Source of the DNA: an uncultured Acidimicrobiaceae bacterium
GTDB taxonomy: Bacteria; Actinomycetota; Acidimicrobiia; Acidimicrobiales; SZUA-35
NCBI GenBank assembly: GCA_947259095.1
Contig: CAMYLA010000021.1
Coordinates: 18,867-82,866 of the forward strand
Direction of reading: 5' to 3'
DNA length: 64,000 bases
Within the stretch, counting starts at the first letter, position 1. Each line of letters begins with the position of its first letter. Both the position numbers and the translations under genes were made by a program. The notes beneath the pieces are model-generated. The model made no database searches and had not been told where the DNA came from. It saw nothing but the letters and a program-made list of their open reading frames with translations. This document shows positions 8,757 to 16,203 of the stretch, one piece after another.

Positions 8757-8868
8757 CCGGTCCCCGCCATCTCACATCGGGAGTTCGGAGTTGGGCCGAA
8801 CGGCCGGCGCAGCCCATCGGGGCCGCCGACCGGGGACCGGACGCCGGCGATGACTATGGTGCCTGGCC

Positions 8869-9825
8869 ATGACGACCGCAGACGAACTCCGTTTCGACGG
8901 TGAGGTGGCCCTGGTCACCGGCGCCGGCCACGGCCTGGGCCGAGCCCACGCACTGCTGCTGGCCGAACGAGGGGCGGCGGTCGTCGTCAACGATCTCGGC
9001 TCGCCGACCATGGGGGGCCAGGACCACGATGGCGGCCCGGCCCAGGCCGTGGTCGACGAGATTCGCCGATCGGGTGGCACTGCGGTGGCCAACAGCGAGT
9101 CGGTGGCCACCAGAGCGGGGGCCGAGTCGATGGTGGCCATGGCCATCGAGGAGTTCGGCCGGATCGACATCGTGGTCAACAACGCCGGCATCATCCGCAA
9201 CCGGACCTTCCTGAACATCGGCCCGGACGAGTTCGAACCGGTGCTCGACGTCCACGTCAAGGGGGCGTTCTTCGTCACCAGGCCGGCCTATGAGCACATG
9301 AAAGAACAGGGCCACGGGCGGATCGTCAACACCTCCTCAGGCTCGGGGCTGTTCGGCTCGTTCGGCCAGTCGGCCTACGCCGCGGCCAAGGCGGCCATCG
9401 TCGGCTTCACCAAGACCCTGGCCATCGAGGGTCGACGCTACGGGATCGCCGTCAACGCCATCGCCCCCGGCGCCCTGACCAGGATGACCGGCGACGTCCT
9501 CGGCGACGGCAGCCCGGCCGCCCAGGCGTTCGGGTTGTCCGGTGAGGATCTGGCCCGTCGTATCGGCCCGGCCCAGGTGTCGCCGGTGGTGGCCTACCTG
9601 GCCCACCGCTCCTGCCGGCTGAGCGGGGAGACGCTGTCGGCATCGGGTGGGCGGGTCGGTCTGGCCTTCGTCGGCGTGACCGCGGGGATCCACGCCGAGG
9701 TACTCACGCCGGAGGCGGTGGCGGCCGGGATCGACCGGATCATGGTCCGGGACGACTACCTGGTGCCGTCGTCTGTCGACCAGGAAATGCAGCTGCTCCT
9801 GGACCATCTCGACCCCTCCGATTGA
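8869..9825 (+). CDS. SDR family oxidoreductase, hydroxyacyl-CoA dehydrogenase-like
   Basis: This 318-residue short-chain dehydrogenase has the cofactor motif TGAGHGLGRAHA, NNAG, catalytic Ser in NTSSGSGLFG, and YAAAK. The VVVNDLGSP strand followed by a long acidic-to-basic insertion resembles the (3R)-hydroxyacyl-CoA dehydrogenase domain of multifunctional peroxisomal enzymes, so an acyl-CoA or steroid substrate is plausible. A C-terminal extension of about 60 residues follows the usual core. A TATGGT sequence 8 bases before ATG 8869 suggests a leaderless start. The gene lies just before the ferredoxin and P450 in the same orientation, 120 bases upstream, and could belong to the same lipid or sterol pathway. 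Confidence 0.8.
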   Translation: MTTADELRFDGEVALVTGAGHGLGRAHALLLAERGAAVVVNDLGSPTMGGQDHDGGPAQAVVDEIRRSGGTAVANSESVATRAGAESMVAMAIEEFGRIDIVVNNAGIIRNRTFLNIGPDEFEPVLDVHVKGAFFVTRPAYEHMKEQGHGRIVNTSSGSGLFGSFGQSAYAAAKAAIVGFTKTLAIEGRRYGIAVNAIAPGALTRMTGDVLGDGSPAAQAFGLSGEDLARRIGPAQVSPVVAYLAHRSCRLSGETLSASGGRVGLAFVGVTAGIHAEVLTPEAVAAGIDRIMVRDDYLVPSSVDQEMQLLLDHLDPSD

Positions 9826-9945
9826 GCCTCGCCGGGGGCTCCCCTGGCGTTTCGGTGCCCACGGTCGACCTTACGGTCTACGATTACCGTCGAGCGACCG
9901 GCACGAATAGGGTTGTCGGCAATCGAGCGAACCCAGGAGTAGCGA

Positions 9946-10143
9946 ATGCGTCTTCGAATCGACGAGGAAAAGTGTCAGGGCCACAACCGCTGTTACGCCT
10001 TGGCGCCCGAATTGGTCGACGTTGATGACATGGGCACGGCCCACGTGCTCAACGATGGCGTGGTACCGGCGGAGCTGGCCGACAAGGCCCAGCTGATCGT
10101 CGACAACTGCCCGGAATACGCCATCGAACTGATCGACGACTGA
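9946..10143 (+). CDS. P450-partner ferredoxin with Cys-x2-His-x2-Cys motif
   Basis: This 65-residue small ferredoxin supplies electrons to cytochrome P450. Its cluster ligands are C10, C16 and C55 (followed by Pro). Position 13, which is Cys in ordinary 4Fe-4S proteins, is His (CQGHNRC). This matches the actinobacterial single-cluster 3Fe-4S type in which that position varies and tunes redox potential. An AGGAG ribosome binding site lies 7 bases before ATG 9946. The stop is 44 bases before the P450 start, so the two genes are almost certainly an operon. With the P450 broken, the ferredoxin may now serve another P450. Confidence 0.88.
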   Translation: MRLRIDEEKCQGHNRCYALAPELVDVDDMGTAHVLNDGVVPAELADKAQLIVDNCPEYAIELIDD

Positions 10144-10187
10144 AAGCACGCCTCGACCCGATCCGGTCGGGACGAACAGGAGCAAGC

Positions 10188-11436
10188 ATGAGCAGTAGCG
10201 AGACCGACCACGGGGCCAGGGACGAGGCGCCGATCTACAACACGCCGCCGGTCACCGACTGGACCAGCGACTACGACATCTTCGATGGCGAGTACGTGAC
10301 CGATCCGATCCCCATCTGGGACGATCTCCGCCAGCAGTGTCCGATCGCCCACACCGAACGATGGGGCGGGTCGTGGATGCCGACGAGGCACGCCGATCTC
10401 CAGGCGTTGGCCAAGATCGTGCCCGAGCTCTCGTCGACCGATCCGCTGGTCGTCAGCATGCCGGAGGACATCGCCGACCCGACGGCGGTGGAAGAGCAGG
10501 AGCCGGGCATGGGTGCCCCGCCCATCAGCGCCGATCCCCCGCTTTCGGAGTGGACCCGGCGGATCATCCTGCCGACCTTTGCCCCGAAGGCCGTCGAGAG
10601 CTACCGGGACTACACCGAGCAGCTCTGCCACACCCTGATCGACGGTTTCATCGAGGAGGGTGCCTGTGACGCCGCCGAGCAGTACGCCCAGCAGATCCCG
10701 CCCCGGGTCATCGCCCACCTCCTCGGCATCGACCCGAACAAGGCCGATGACTTCACCATGTGGGTCCGGGGGGTGCTGGAGTTCGGACTCTACGACCCCA
10801 AGCTGCGGATCAAGTATCGCGACATCATCCGCGAGTTCCTGATCGCCGAGGTCTCGTCCCGGGCCGCCGAACCCCGCGACGACAAGCTCTCGGAGTACCT
10901 GGCGGCCGACATCCCCGAGGGTGTGGATCGGATCAGGCTGGTGGTCGGGATCGCCAACCTGCTGTTGATCGCCGGTATCGACACCACCTGGAGCTCGATC
11001 GGCTCGGCGCTGTTCCACTTCGGCACCCACCCCGAGGATCGGCGGCGGTTGGCGGCCGACGATTCGCTGTTCCCGACCGCCATCGAGGAAATGCTCCGCT
11101 ACTACTCGCCGGTGACGATGGCCAGGGTCGCCCTGGAAGACGTCGAGTACGGCGATGTCACCTTCAAAGAGGGCGACAAGGTGCTGATGAACTTCCCGGC
11201 CGCCAATCACGACTCAGATCCTGATCGACCGCGAACGAAACCGCCACATCGCCTTCGGCTCCGGCATTCATCGTTGTGCCGGCTCCAACCTGGCCAGGTT
11301 GGAGATGGACGTGGCCCTGCGGGTCTGGTTCGAGCGGATTCCCGACTTCGAGGTGTCGGACACCGATGGTGTCACCTGGGCCGGGGGCCAGGTCCGAGGA
11401 CCTCGAATCCTCCCGATGCGTTTTCCCTCGGCCTGA
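10188..11436 (+). pseudogene. Cytochrome P450, frameshifted (or sequence error)
   Basis: The frame opening at ATG 10188 (AGGAG ribosome binding site) encodes a normal P450 through the I-helix (AGIDTTWSS) and the K-helix ExxR (EEMLR), up to NFPAANHD at 11213. Homology then continues in another frame from about 11215 (QILIDRERNRH), including the haem loop FGSGIHRCAGS with its cysteine ligand, to a TGA at 11434. Family members have about eight more residues between the two parts, so roughly 23 bases seem to be missing, giving both a gap and a frameshift. Without the haem cysteine the upstream product cannot be active. The gene pairs with the ferredoxin at 9946. The rest of the coding sequence shows no other damage, so loss is recent or an assembly error. 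Confidence 0.8.
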
Positions 11437-11487
11437 GCATTTCGGTAAGTCTTCGGGGAGTCAAACCCCTCAAAGAGCAAAGAAGTT

Positions 11488-11516
11488 TTGACGTCGACCC
11501 AAGAACTGCATATTTT
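11488..11516 (+). promoter_or_regulatory. Promoter of the RamB-like regulator
   Basis: TTGACG (11488-11493), a 17-base spacer and TATTTT (11511-11516) form the best sigma-70-type promoter in the window. The ATG at 11524 is 7 bases past the -10, so the mRNA should be leaderless. AGCAAAGAAGTTTTG just upstream (11476-11490) loosely recalls the RamB operator, hinting at autoregulation. Confidence 0.65.
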
Positions 11517-11523
11517 TGGGTGT

Positions 11524-12966
11524 ATGCCCCAGCCGGTCCTCGGAAAACGTGTTCGCTACCACCGACGACAGGCCGGACTCACCCTGGACGGCCTGAGCGA
11601 GGCCGTCGGTCGTCCCGCGTCCTACCTGTCGCAGCTCGAGAACGGCCTCAATGACCCTCGGGCGTCCCTGATCGAGCGACTGGCAGAAGCCCTCGACTGC
11701 ACCCAGGAGGATCTCACCGATCCGATCCCGCCGACCCGGCGGGACGAACTGGAGATCGCGGTCGAGCAGCATCAGCAGGAACTGCGCTACCAGGAGCTGA
11801 ACCTCGCCCACTTCAAGCCGACGACCAGAACCCCGGACGAGGTCCTCGAACACCTGTCGGCGCTGTACAAGTCGCTGCTGGCGGCCGACGCCGCAGCGGC
11901 GATACGGCCCGGGGACGATCAGCGTCAGGCCAACAACCAACTCCGCCAGGAGATGCGGGACCAGAACAACTACTTCGGCGACATCGAGGCCGAAGCCCAG
12001 CGGGTCCTGGCCCTCACCGGCTACGACGGCGGCCCGATCTCCGAACGCATCCTGACCGATGTGGTGGCCCACTTCGGCTTCACCATCGAGCGGATCCAGG
12101 ACCTGCCGGAGTCCACCCGCTCCATCACCGATCAGCGGGCCCGCAAGATCTACATCCCGCAACGAAACAAGCTGACGACCAGGGCCGCCCGCTCGGTGGT
12201 GCTCCAGACGCTGGGCCACTTCGTTCTTGGTCATCGCGACACCGACGACTTCGCAGACTACGTCCGGCAACGGGTCGAGTCGAACTACTTCGCCGGGGCC
12301 GTCCTGGCCCCCGAGCAGGCGGCGGTGAGGTTCCTCAGGGCGGCCTACGACCGAAAGGACATCAGCGTCGAGGACCTCCGGGAGGTGTTCTACATCTCCT
12401 ATGAGATGGCGGCTCACCGGTTGACCAACCTGGCGACCGAGCACTTCGGCATCACCTTGCACTTCATCCGCTCCGACGACGAGGGGGTGATCTGGAAGGC
12501 GTACCAGAACGACGACGTGCCGATGCCGGCCGACGCCGACGGCACCGTCGAGGGTCAACGTCTGTGCCGGATGTGGGGCACCCGTCAGGCCTTCACCTCG
12601 GCGGAGGCGTTCGACATGTACTACCAGTGGACCGAGACCAACGACGGCGACTACTGGTGTGTCACCTACATCGAGCCGGACCGGACCCCACCCCATGCGG
12701 TCACCGTCGGCACCGACGCCGAGCAGGCCCAGTACTTCAGGGGAAGCGACACCGAGCAGCGGCTGGTGTCGCGCTGCCCAAGCCCGTCATGCTGCCGGGA
12801 GCCAAGGCCAACCCAGAGCCAGCGGTGGCGGGGGGCGGCCTGGCCCTCGGCCAGGGATCGCAGCCACGTGCTCTCCGGCCTGCCGGCAGAACGACCCGAT
12901 TTCTCGAAGTTCCCCGGTGTCGACATGGTCCAGGTGTTCGAGTTCCTGGACCGCCACTCCGGCTAG
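11524..12966 (+). CDS. XRE/RamB-like transcriptional regulator
   Basis: This 480-residue protein has an N-terminal helix-turn-helix (about residues 8-62, with GLTLDGLSEAVGRPASYLSQ). A central ImmA/IrrE-like region follows, and then a DUF2083-type C-terminus with the cysteine-rich CPSPSCC followed by RWRGAAWPSAR. This architecture is that of the RamB/Rv0465c group, which controls acetate, propionate and glyoxylate-cycle genes. The peptidase signature reads HFVLGH rather than HExxH, so no proteolysis is expected. The start at 11524 is set by the promoter spacing. A TTG at 11488 would put the -35 and -10 elements inside the gene. Neighbouring 3-hydroxyacyl-CoA, acyl-CoA and P450 genes would fit a carbon-source regulon. 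Confidence 0.85.
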   Translation: MPQPVLGKRVRYHRRQAGLTLDGLSEAVGRPASYLSQLENGLNDPRASLIERLAEALDCTQEDLTDPIPPTRRDELEIAVEQHQQELRYQELNLAHFKPTTRTPDEVLEHLSALYKSLLAADAAAAIRPGDDQRQANNQLRQEMRDQNNYFGDIEAEAQRVLALTGYDGGPISERILTDVVAHFGFTIERIQDLPESTRSITDQRARKIYIPQRNKLTTRAARSVVLQTLGHFVLGHRDTDDFADYVRQRVESNYFAGAVLAPEQAAVRFLRAAYDRKDISVEDLREVFYISYEMAAHRLTNLATEHFGITLHFIRSDDEGVIWKAYQNDDVPMPADADGTVEGQRLCRMWGTRQAFTSAEAFDMYYQWTETNDGDYWCVTYIEPDRTPPHAVTVGTDAEQAQYFRGSDTEQRLVSRCPSPSCCREPRPTQSQRWRGAAWPSARDRSHVLSGLPAERPDFSKFPGVDMVQVFEFLDRHSG

Positions 12967-13042
12967 ATCACCGCCCTCGCCCCCGGTAACGCAACCAATC
13001 AATTGCGCGTTATGGACTGGCCGGGTATTCACCACCCACAGT

Positions 13043-13099
13043 ATGGACCTGGCCCCGGTGATCGCCCGGGTTCGGGAACTCGACACCGCCGGCGCCTAG
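13043..13099 (+). other. 18-codon frame, possible gene remnant
   Basis: An ATG opens MDLAPVIARVRELDTAGA and stops at TAG. The wording resembles the first residues of actinobacterial DUF222/HNH-endonuclease proteins, but nothing of the rest is present and the 3' end overlaps the convergent peptide-transporter gene. It may be a remnant or chance. Confidence 0.2.
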
Positions 13100-14121
13100 A
13101 CCGCTGGCGGTTCGACCGACACCGCTCCCGTCAGTTCGAGTTCGTGGTGCCGCCCGCAACGGACCCAGCGATCAAGGCCACTCAGCAACATCTCCTGGGG
13201 CTCCTGGCAGCCGGCACCGGCGTGTTCGCATCGGGGCCCGAATCGACAACCGTCAGGAAAGTCGATCGGTGATGGGACCCGGCCGGGGATCGATCGGAGG
13301 TCCTGGGCTGCCACGCCCGGCCGGGGGATTGCCGACAGCAGACCGGAGGTGTACGGATGCTTCGGTCGTTCGAGGGCCTCGTCCACGCTGCACTGCTCCA
13401 CGATCTGCCCGGCGTACATCGTGAGCACCCGATCACAGGTCTCGGCAACCACCCCGAGATCGTGGGTGATCAACAGCAGCGCAGTGCCGTGTTCGGCGCT
13501 GAGCTTGACGATCAGGTCGAGCACCTGGGCCTGGATCGTCACGTCGAGGGCGGTGGTCGGTTCATCGGCCACCAGCAGCTGCGGCTCGCACACCAGGGCC
13601 ATGGCAATCATGGCCCGCTGCCGCATACCGCCGGACAGTTGATGGGGATACTCTCGGTAGCGACGTTTCGGCTCGGGAATCCCGACCTCGGCCAGCAGAT
13701 CGATCGAACGCTCCCTGGCTTGCGCCTTGCTCACCTTCTGGTGGGTGCGGAAGGTGGCCGATATCTGCTGGCCGACGGTGAAGACCGGATCGAGCGCGGT
13801 CATCGGTTCCTGGAAGATCATCGAGACCTGCTGGCCCCGGGTCTTCTGCAGCTCCTTGCGGGGGAGGGTCAGCAGGTCCCGACCTTTGAGCAACACCGAT
13901 CCGCTCACCTGGGCCGCCGGCGGCGTCAAGCCGAGCAGGGCCAGCCCGGTGAGCGACTTGCCGCTGCCGCTCTCGCCCACCATGCCGACCCGCTCCCCGG
14001 CGCCGATGGTGAAACTGGATCCGCTCACCGCCTGGGCCGGCCCCCGGACGGTGTCGAAGGAGATGGACAGATCGCGGACCTCCAGCAACGACGAGCCGTC
14101 GCCTGATCTCGAACCGGTCAT
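13096..14121 (-). CDS. Peptide-type ABC importer ATPase (OppD/DppD family)
   Basis: This 341-residue ATPase has Walker A GESGSGKS, a QEPMTALDPVF stretch, signature LSGGMRQR, Walker B LLVADEPTTALD and the ITHDLGVV switch. It ends in the family-specific C-terminal cysteine motif (CRFGPRCEHAGAGC) that in relatives binds a 4Fe-4S cluster or metal. ATG 14121 overlaps the upstream permease stop by 4 bases. It is the last gene of the five-gene operon 19065-13096 and forms a heterodimer with the ATPase at 18040. Confidence 0.9.
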   Translation of the reverse strand: MTGSRSGDGSSLLEVRDLSISFDTVRGPAQAVSGSSFTIGAGERVGMVGESGSGKSLTGLALLGLTPPAAQVSGSVLLKGRDLLTLPRKELQKTRGQQVSMIFQEPMTALDPVFTVGQQISATFRTHQKVSKAQARERSIDLLAEVGIPEPKRRYREYPHQLSGGMRQRAMIAMALVCEPQLLVADEPTTALDVTIQAQVLDLIVKLSAEHGTALLLITHDLGVVAETCDRVLTMYAGQIVEQCSVDEALERPKHPYTSGLLSAIPRPGVAAQDLRSIPGRVPSPIDFPDGCRFGPRCEHAGAGCQEPQEMLLSGLDRWVRCGRHHELELTGAVSVEPPAV

Positions 14122-15188
14122 GGTGTCACCTGTCCCGCCCGATTGGCTCCGACGCCGACCTGTTCGACGTCGGTCGCCTCCGCTTCGGGTTCCTTCGCCC
14201 CGGTCCCGCTCGCCGACGATCGCCGACCGGCCTTGGCGATGGCTCGACGGAGCCGCCGCTCGGTCCCGGCCACCGGGTCCAGGCTGTCCCGTAGCGAGTC
14301 CCCGAGGGCGTTGATGGCCAGCACGGTGAGGGCGATGGCCAGGCCCGGCGCATACAGCTGCACCGCCGGCGACACTTGTAGATATTGGGATGAGCGGCTG
14401 AGCATGCCACCCCAGCTCGGTGTCGGCGGCTGCGCTCCGAGGCCGAGGAACGAAAGCGCCGCCTCGGCCAGGAAGGCAACGGCCAGCAGCAGCGCAGCCT
14501 GGACGATGATCGGTTGAATGGCGTTGGGAAGGATGTGGCGAACGACGGTCCGCCAGGAGGGGCTGCCGTACTGTTCGGCTGCGTCGACGTACAGGTGGTT
14601 CTTGGTGGCCAGTACCTGGCCCCGCATCAGCCGGGCCACGCTTGGGGCGAACGTGACACCGACCGCCACCATGGCGTTGGTCAGGCCCGGTCCCAGCGCC
14701 GCCACCAGACCGATGGCCAACACAATGGCGGGGAACCCGAGGATTGAGTCGACGATCCGCATCAGCACGTTCTCGGCCAGCCCGCCGAGGTACCCGGCAA
14801 TCAGGCCGACCGGAATGCCGAGGATCATACTCACCGTCACCGCCAGGAAGGCCCCGAACATCGAGACCCGTGCGCCGTAGAGGAGCCGGCTGAAGAAGTC
14901 GCGGCCGATGTCGTCGGTCCCGAGGAGGTGTTCGGCCGACGGTTCGGCCAGGATGCTGCGGAGATTCTGCTCGATCGGATCCGCCGGCGCCAGCAGCGGA
15001 GCGAAGACGGCAACGAACAACACGAGGAGGATCCAGGCCAACGCCACCCTGGCCCGGGTGTCGGCCCAGAGCCAATCCAACCTCGCAAGACGGGGGGCGC
15101 GGCCACCGGCGGTGATCGCAGGCTGATCCACCGCCGCCGGGTCGGCTGATGCGGTCGGGTCGGAGGCTCGATTCGTCTGGTCCGCCAT
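14118..15188 (-). CDS. Peptide-type ABC importer permease (OppC/DppC family)
   Basis: This 356-residue inner-membrane permease contains the OppC N-terminal segment (RVALAWILLVLFVAVFAPLL), LLGTDDIGRDFFSRLLYGAR, and the cytoplasmic EAA-like loop (DAAEQYGSPSWRTVVRHILP). About 45 polar residues precede the first helix. About 50 Ala/Glu/Arg-rich residues follow the usual C-terminus (which ends near ALGDSLRDSLDP), longer than most relatives. ATG 15188 shares one base with the preceding permease stop (TGATG). Confidence 0.9.
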   Translation of the reverse strand: MADQTNRASDPTASADPAAVDQPAITAGGRAPRLARLDWLWADTRARVALAWILLVLFVAVFAPLLAPADPIEQNLRSILAEPSAEHLLGTDDIGRDFFSRLLYGARVSMFGAFLAVTVSMILGIPVGLIAGYLGGLAENVLMRIVDSILGFPAIVLAIGLVAALGPGLTNAMVAVGVTFAPSVARLMRGQVLATKNHLYVDAAEQYGSPSWRTVVRHILPNAIQPIIVQAALLLAVAFLAEAALSFLGLGAQPPTPSWGGMLSRSSQYLQVSPAVQLYAPGLAIALTVLAINALGDSLRDSLDPVAGTERRLRRAIAKAGRRSSASGTGAKEPEAEATDVEQVGVGANRAGQVTP

Positions 15189-16126
15189 CACTGGATCCTC
15201 GGGTCGATGATGCGGTAGGCGATGTCGATGACCAGGTTGATGGCCAGCACGATCAATACGTAGGTCAGAACCACCCCCTGGATGACCGGGAAGTCCCGCC
15301 CGGAGGCGGCGTTGATCACCCGGAAGCCCATGCCCGGAATGGCGAATACCGCCTCGACGACGACGGTGGCTCCGAGGGTGGTGTTGACCAGCAGTCCGAT
15401 CACCGTCACGATCGTTACCGCCGAATTTCGTAGGGCGTGCTTCCAGACGATCGTCCGCCACGGCAGTCCCTTGGCCTCGTGGGTTCGTACCGAGTCGGCG
15501 CCCAGCGATTCGATCATGGCGCCACGGACCTGGCGGGTCACGATGGCGATCCCCGAGGTCGAGACGACGAACGCCGGCAGGACCGTGTGGCGGAACGCCT
15601 CGCCAAGGCCATCGCTGAGGGTGGCGAAGCCGCGGGCGGGGAAGATCTTCCAGTTGATGGCCAAGGCGGTGATCAACACCAGCCCCAGCCAGAAGTTGGG
15701 GATCGACACGCCGACGGCCGAGCCGCTGGTGATCGCCACGTCCGTCGGGCTGTTGGCCCGGGTTGCGGCCAGGATTCCCAGCGGTATCCCCACCACCACC
15801 GAGATCGCCACACCGGCCAGGACCAGCTGCAGCGTGACCGGCAGGCTGTTGGCGATGGTGGTGCCGACCCGCTCCGAGCCGATGATCGATTCACCGAGAT
15901 CGCCGGTGATCACATCACCCAGCCATTTTCCGTACTGGACGATCAAAGGGTCGTTCAGGCCCAGCTGTTCGCGAACCTCGGCGATCCGCTCCTCGGTGGC
16001 GTTCTCGCCGAGAACGACCGTTGCCGGATCGGCCGGCCCGATATGTTGCAGCCCGAAGATGGTGAACGTGGCGAACAGCAATGTCGGGATGATGGCCAGA
16101 AATCGGGTGCCGAGCAGTCGAAGCAT
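15188..16126 (-). CDS. Peptide-type ABC importer permease (OppB/DppB family)
   Basis: This 312-residue permease starts with the typical first helix (MLRLLGTRFLAIIPTLLFA). It carries the large periplasmic loop with EQLGLNDPLIVQYGKWL, the IPNFWLGLVLI helix, and an EAA-like cytoplasmic loop (SLGADSVRTHEAKGLPW). Its length equals that of the family. It is coupled to the OppC-like gene by a one-base overlap and follows the binding-protein gene after a 77-base gap that contains a strong hairpin. Confidence 0.92.
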   Translation of the reverse strand: MLRLLGTRFLAIIPTLLFATFTIFGLQHIGPADPATVVLGENATEERIAEVREQLGLNDPLIVQYGKWLGDVITGDLGESIIGSERVGTTIANSLPVTLQLVLAGVAISVVVGIPLGILAATRANSPTDVAITSGSAVGVSIPNFWLGLVLITALAINWKIFPARGFATLSDGLGEAFRHTVLPAFVVSTSGIAIVTRQVRGAMIESLGADSVRTHEAKGLPWRTIVWKHALRNSAVTIVTVIGLLVNTTLGATVVVEAVFAIPGMGFRVINAASGRDFPVIQGVVLTYVLIVLAINLVIDIAYRIIDPRIQ

Positions 16127-16154
16127 GAATTGGTGTCTTCCTGGGGATCGGCGC

Positions 16155-16184
16155 TGGGGGCCGACCGATCACGGCCGGCCCCCA
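16155..16184 (-). terminator. Intercistronic hairpin between binding protein and permeases
   Basis: TGGGGGCC and GGCCCCCA form a perfect 8-bp stem with a 14-base loop just after the binding-protein stop. No U tract follows. Such hairpins often trim or stabilise the upstream mRNA so that the binding protein is made in excess over the permeases. Confidence 0.55.
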
Positions 16185-16203
16185 ACGGTTCAAGTGGTGC
16201 CGG

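Noticed and set aside
11205..11225. Programmed frameshift in the P450 gene
   Set aside because: No slippery sequence or stimulatory structure is present, and residues are missing at the junction, which points to a deletion.
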